A stretch of 64,000 nt of DNA, taken from contig NZ_MTQO01000033.1 in assembly GCF_001984155.1 (NCBI RefSeq), positions 143,254 through 207,253 on the forward strand, given 5' to 3'. Under the pieces are notes generated by a model that made no database searches, was not told where the DNA came from, and worked only from the letters and a program-made list of their open reading frames with translations. A program made the translations under genes and the position numbers. Shown one piece after another: positions 62,815 to 64,000 of the stretch; position 1 is the first letter of the stretch; each line of letters opens with the position of its first letter. The stretch comes from Actinosynnema sp. ALI-1.44. GTDB taxonomy: Bacteria > Actinomycetota > Actinomycetes > Mycobacteriales > Pseudonocardiaceae.

Positions 62815-62931
62815 CGCACCACACTCGTTCCATCTGAGTGCTCGCGCAGCACGCATCAAACTGGTGAGCACGGCGGCTCTCCCTAGTGTGTCGCACTCGA
62901 CCATCTGCCGAGACCGCCGCTTCTTCCATGA

Positions 62932-63174
62932 GTGGTCGCGTCCGCGCAGCGCCTGGGAGGCACGGTCACCGGAGCGAACCGCGCCGCCTACGCCTCCACC
63001 ATCACGGGGCCCGTCCTGGTGGACGGGCCCGTCGAGTTGGTTACCGAGGACGGCACGGTGGTGCGGTCCGATCGTGTTGTGGTCGCGGTGTGTGCGTGTC
63101 GGCGCAGCAAGCGATTCCCGCTGTGTGACACCAGCCACCGGCGGCGGGTCCGGCGTGACGGGTCTCAGGAGTGA
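62932..63174 (+). CDS. CDGSH-type iron-sulfur protein
   Basis: An 80-residue protein whose C-terminal half is a CDGSH-like domain: ITGPVLVDGPVELVTEDGT, then CACRRSKRF-PLCDTSH, giving the C-x-C...C...H ligand set of a redox [2Fe-2S] cluster, although the usual CDG is CDT. The N-terminal 18 residues are doubtful: the GTG at 62932 has no ribosome site, and the IS3 element ends 117 bases upstream. Comparable small CDGSH proteins occur next to glutamate-cysteine-ligase-like and manganese-catalase genes in actinomycetes, as here. Confidence 0.7.
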   Translation: MVASAQRLGGTVTGANRAAYASTITGPVLVDGPVELVTEDGTVVRSDRVVVAVCACRRSKRFPLCDTSHRRRVRRDGSQE

Positions 63175-63201
63175 CGTAGTGACGTACGGTTTCGCGCCAC
63201 C

Positions 63202-63777
63202 CTAACCTCGGGCAGCGCGCGGTGTCAGGCCGCTGCCCGGCAGCCGGGACTGCTGGACCATACGCCAACTGGCGTAGCCGGTGTCCCTGCCGTCAGTGAA
63301 CGGCGAGTTCGGCGAGAGGGCCAGAAGCACAGGAAGCCAGGTGCCCAGATGGTTGATCACCGCGATCGCTGTGTCCCGATCAGACACTCCGATGTGCACA
63401 TGACAACCGGAGACCTGGTAGTCGCGCAGGAGCTCCGCGTACGTCGCCGTGATCCGACCGAAGCGTTCGCCTTCGGCGGCGGTGACATCCGGGTTGGTCA
63501 GCACCGCGGTCCCGGAAGAGACCAGTGCCAGCCCCTCTTCTCGTGCCGCCGCGGTGAGCGCCTTTCTGCCGGCGATGAGCTGGCTACGCACTTCGGTCGT
63601 TGACGCACACACGCCGGTCGCGAACTCCACCTGACTGGTGAGTAATTCGCTGTGCGTCTCGGCGCCGGGTGGCAAACGCGCGCCGTCGACTCGTTTGAGG
63701 ACGACGTCCGCGCGGCTCACAGTCTTGCGTGAACCCAAGTCCACCAGCAGGAACTCTTCTTCCACACCGCATGTCAT
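63202..63777 (-). pseudogene. Truncated carboxylate-amine ligase (YbdK/GCS2 family)
   Basis: A 191-residue frame starting GVEEEFLLVDLGSRKTV and containing SQVEFATGVC, YQVSGCHVHIGVSDRD and YASWRMVQQSRLPGSG. These are N-terminal-half signatures of the glutamate-cysteine-ligase-2 (YbdK) family. Family members are about 370 residues, so the protein stops at half length, just after the QQSR segment, with LTPRAARG as an unrelated tail. Active-site residues of the second half are missing, so it is probably non-functional. The deletion joins it to the CDGSH gene region. Confidence 0.8.
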
Positions 63778-63787
63778 CTGTTTGGCG

Positions 63788-64000
63788 TCACTCCTTTTTG
63801 AGCTTGTCCTGCTCGGTGCCCGCTGCTTTCTCCACGACGTTGGGGATTTCGGTGGTGCCGTAGAAGCGGGCGTCCGGGTGGGTGGGGGGTGGCATCGGCA
63901 TACTGGTGGTGGGGCCGTCGTGGTAGCTGAACTCGCCCTTGCCGTCCGGGGTAGGACCGGACGCCCAGGGCCCGTCGCCTGCTTGCGCGCCGTCGCTGAA
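63788..64000 (-). CDS. Manganese catalase, C-terminal part
   Basis: A partial gene entering from the right edge; the last 70 residues are present. FSDGAQAGDGPWASGPTPDG, then KGEFSYHDGP and a short proline-rich tail ending EQDKLKKE, match the C-terminal region of non-haem dimanganese catalases (GPWASG...GKGEFSY). The metal-binding bundle lies outside the window. It is followed by the truncated YbdK-like gene ten bases downstream on the same strand, so they were probably co-transcribed. Its role is hydrogen peroxide breakdown in the cytoplasm. Confidence 0.8.
   Translation of the reverse strand, partial: FSDGAQAGDGPWASGPTPDGKGEFSYHDGPTTSMPMPPPTHPDARFYGTTEIPNVVEKAAGTEQDKLKKE

Noticed and set aside
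1..64000. CRISPR arrays, tRNA and rRNA genes
   Set aside because: No regularly spaced repeats and no recognisable tRNA or rRNA sequence were seen on reading; a tRNAscan or Infernal run would be decisive.

Overview
This is a high-GC actinomycete chromosome segment, probably from the Pseudonocardiales. That placement is inferred from codon bias, GTG/TTG starts, SARP-type regulators, an ECF41 sigma factor and a large NRPS locus; no rRNA or marker gene confirms it. The window is dominated by one putative non-ribosomal peptide (NRPS) gene cluster, roughly 2.8-42.1 kb.

Left edge (1-2.7 kb): a partial DUF1905 gene, three VOC (glyoxalase-fold) genes and an ECF41 sigma factor. Next (2.8-8.1 kb) is a tightly overlapping minus-strand operon: cysteine hydrolase (isochorismatase fold), HypE, HypF and a class III 2,4-diaminobutyrate-type aminotransferase. 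HypE/HypF normally build the cyanide ligand of [NiFe]-hydrogenase. No hydrogenase or hypABCD gene is in the window, and the operon sits beside NRPS genes, so a role as a cyano or carbamoyl donor system for a natural product is the most interesting hypothesis here.

From 8.3 to 20 kb lie a Mak_N_cap protein, a PIG-L deacetylase, two mutually similar small helical proteins, an ornithine-carbamoyltransferase-like enzyme, a MacB/FtsX-type ABC exporter, a SARP/NB-ARC regulator and an ArsR-like regulator. From 20.3 to 42.1 kb is a nearly gapless plus-strand run. It holds a leucine-pathway-like chain-elongation cassette (LeuA-like without a regulatory domain, LeuC, LeuD with an apparent frameshift, an aminotransferase, LeuB), SbnA and SbnB (L-2,3-diaminopropionate synthesis), MbtH, two NRPSs and an MFS exporter. 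The NRPSs read (C remnant)-A-T-C-A-T and C-A-T-C-A-T-TE, which suggests a tetrapeptide. Extracted A-domain codes look Gln-like, acidic-pocket (basic residue?), Thr and unassigned. The TE has Cys where Ser is usual. Four genes of the set carry an in-frame TTA codon.

From 42.1 to 47 kb is a patchwork of a secreted hydrolase, a GntR regulator, a small secreted protein and gene remnants. From 47 to 54.4 kb a second unit encodes a P450 with its own ferredoxin and ferredoxin reductase, a DHA2 efflux pump and a large AfsR-type regulator. From 54.5 to 64 kb are an S9 peptidase, a membrane Ser/Thr kinase, a sialidase-like protein, a vanadium-haloperoxidase-family protein, an intact IS3-family element, a CDGSH protein, a truncated glutamate-cysteine ligase and the end of a manganese catalase. 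No tRNA, rRNA or CRISPR was recognised.
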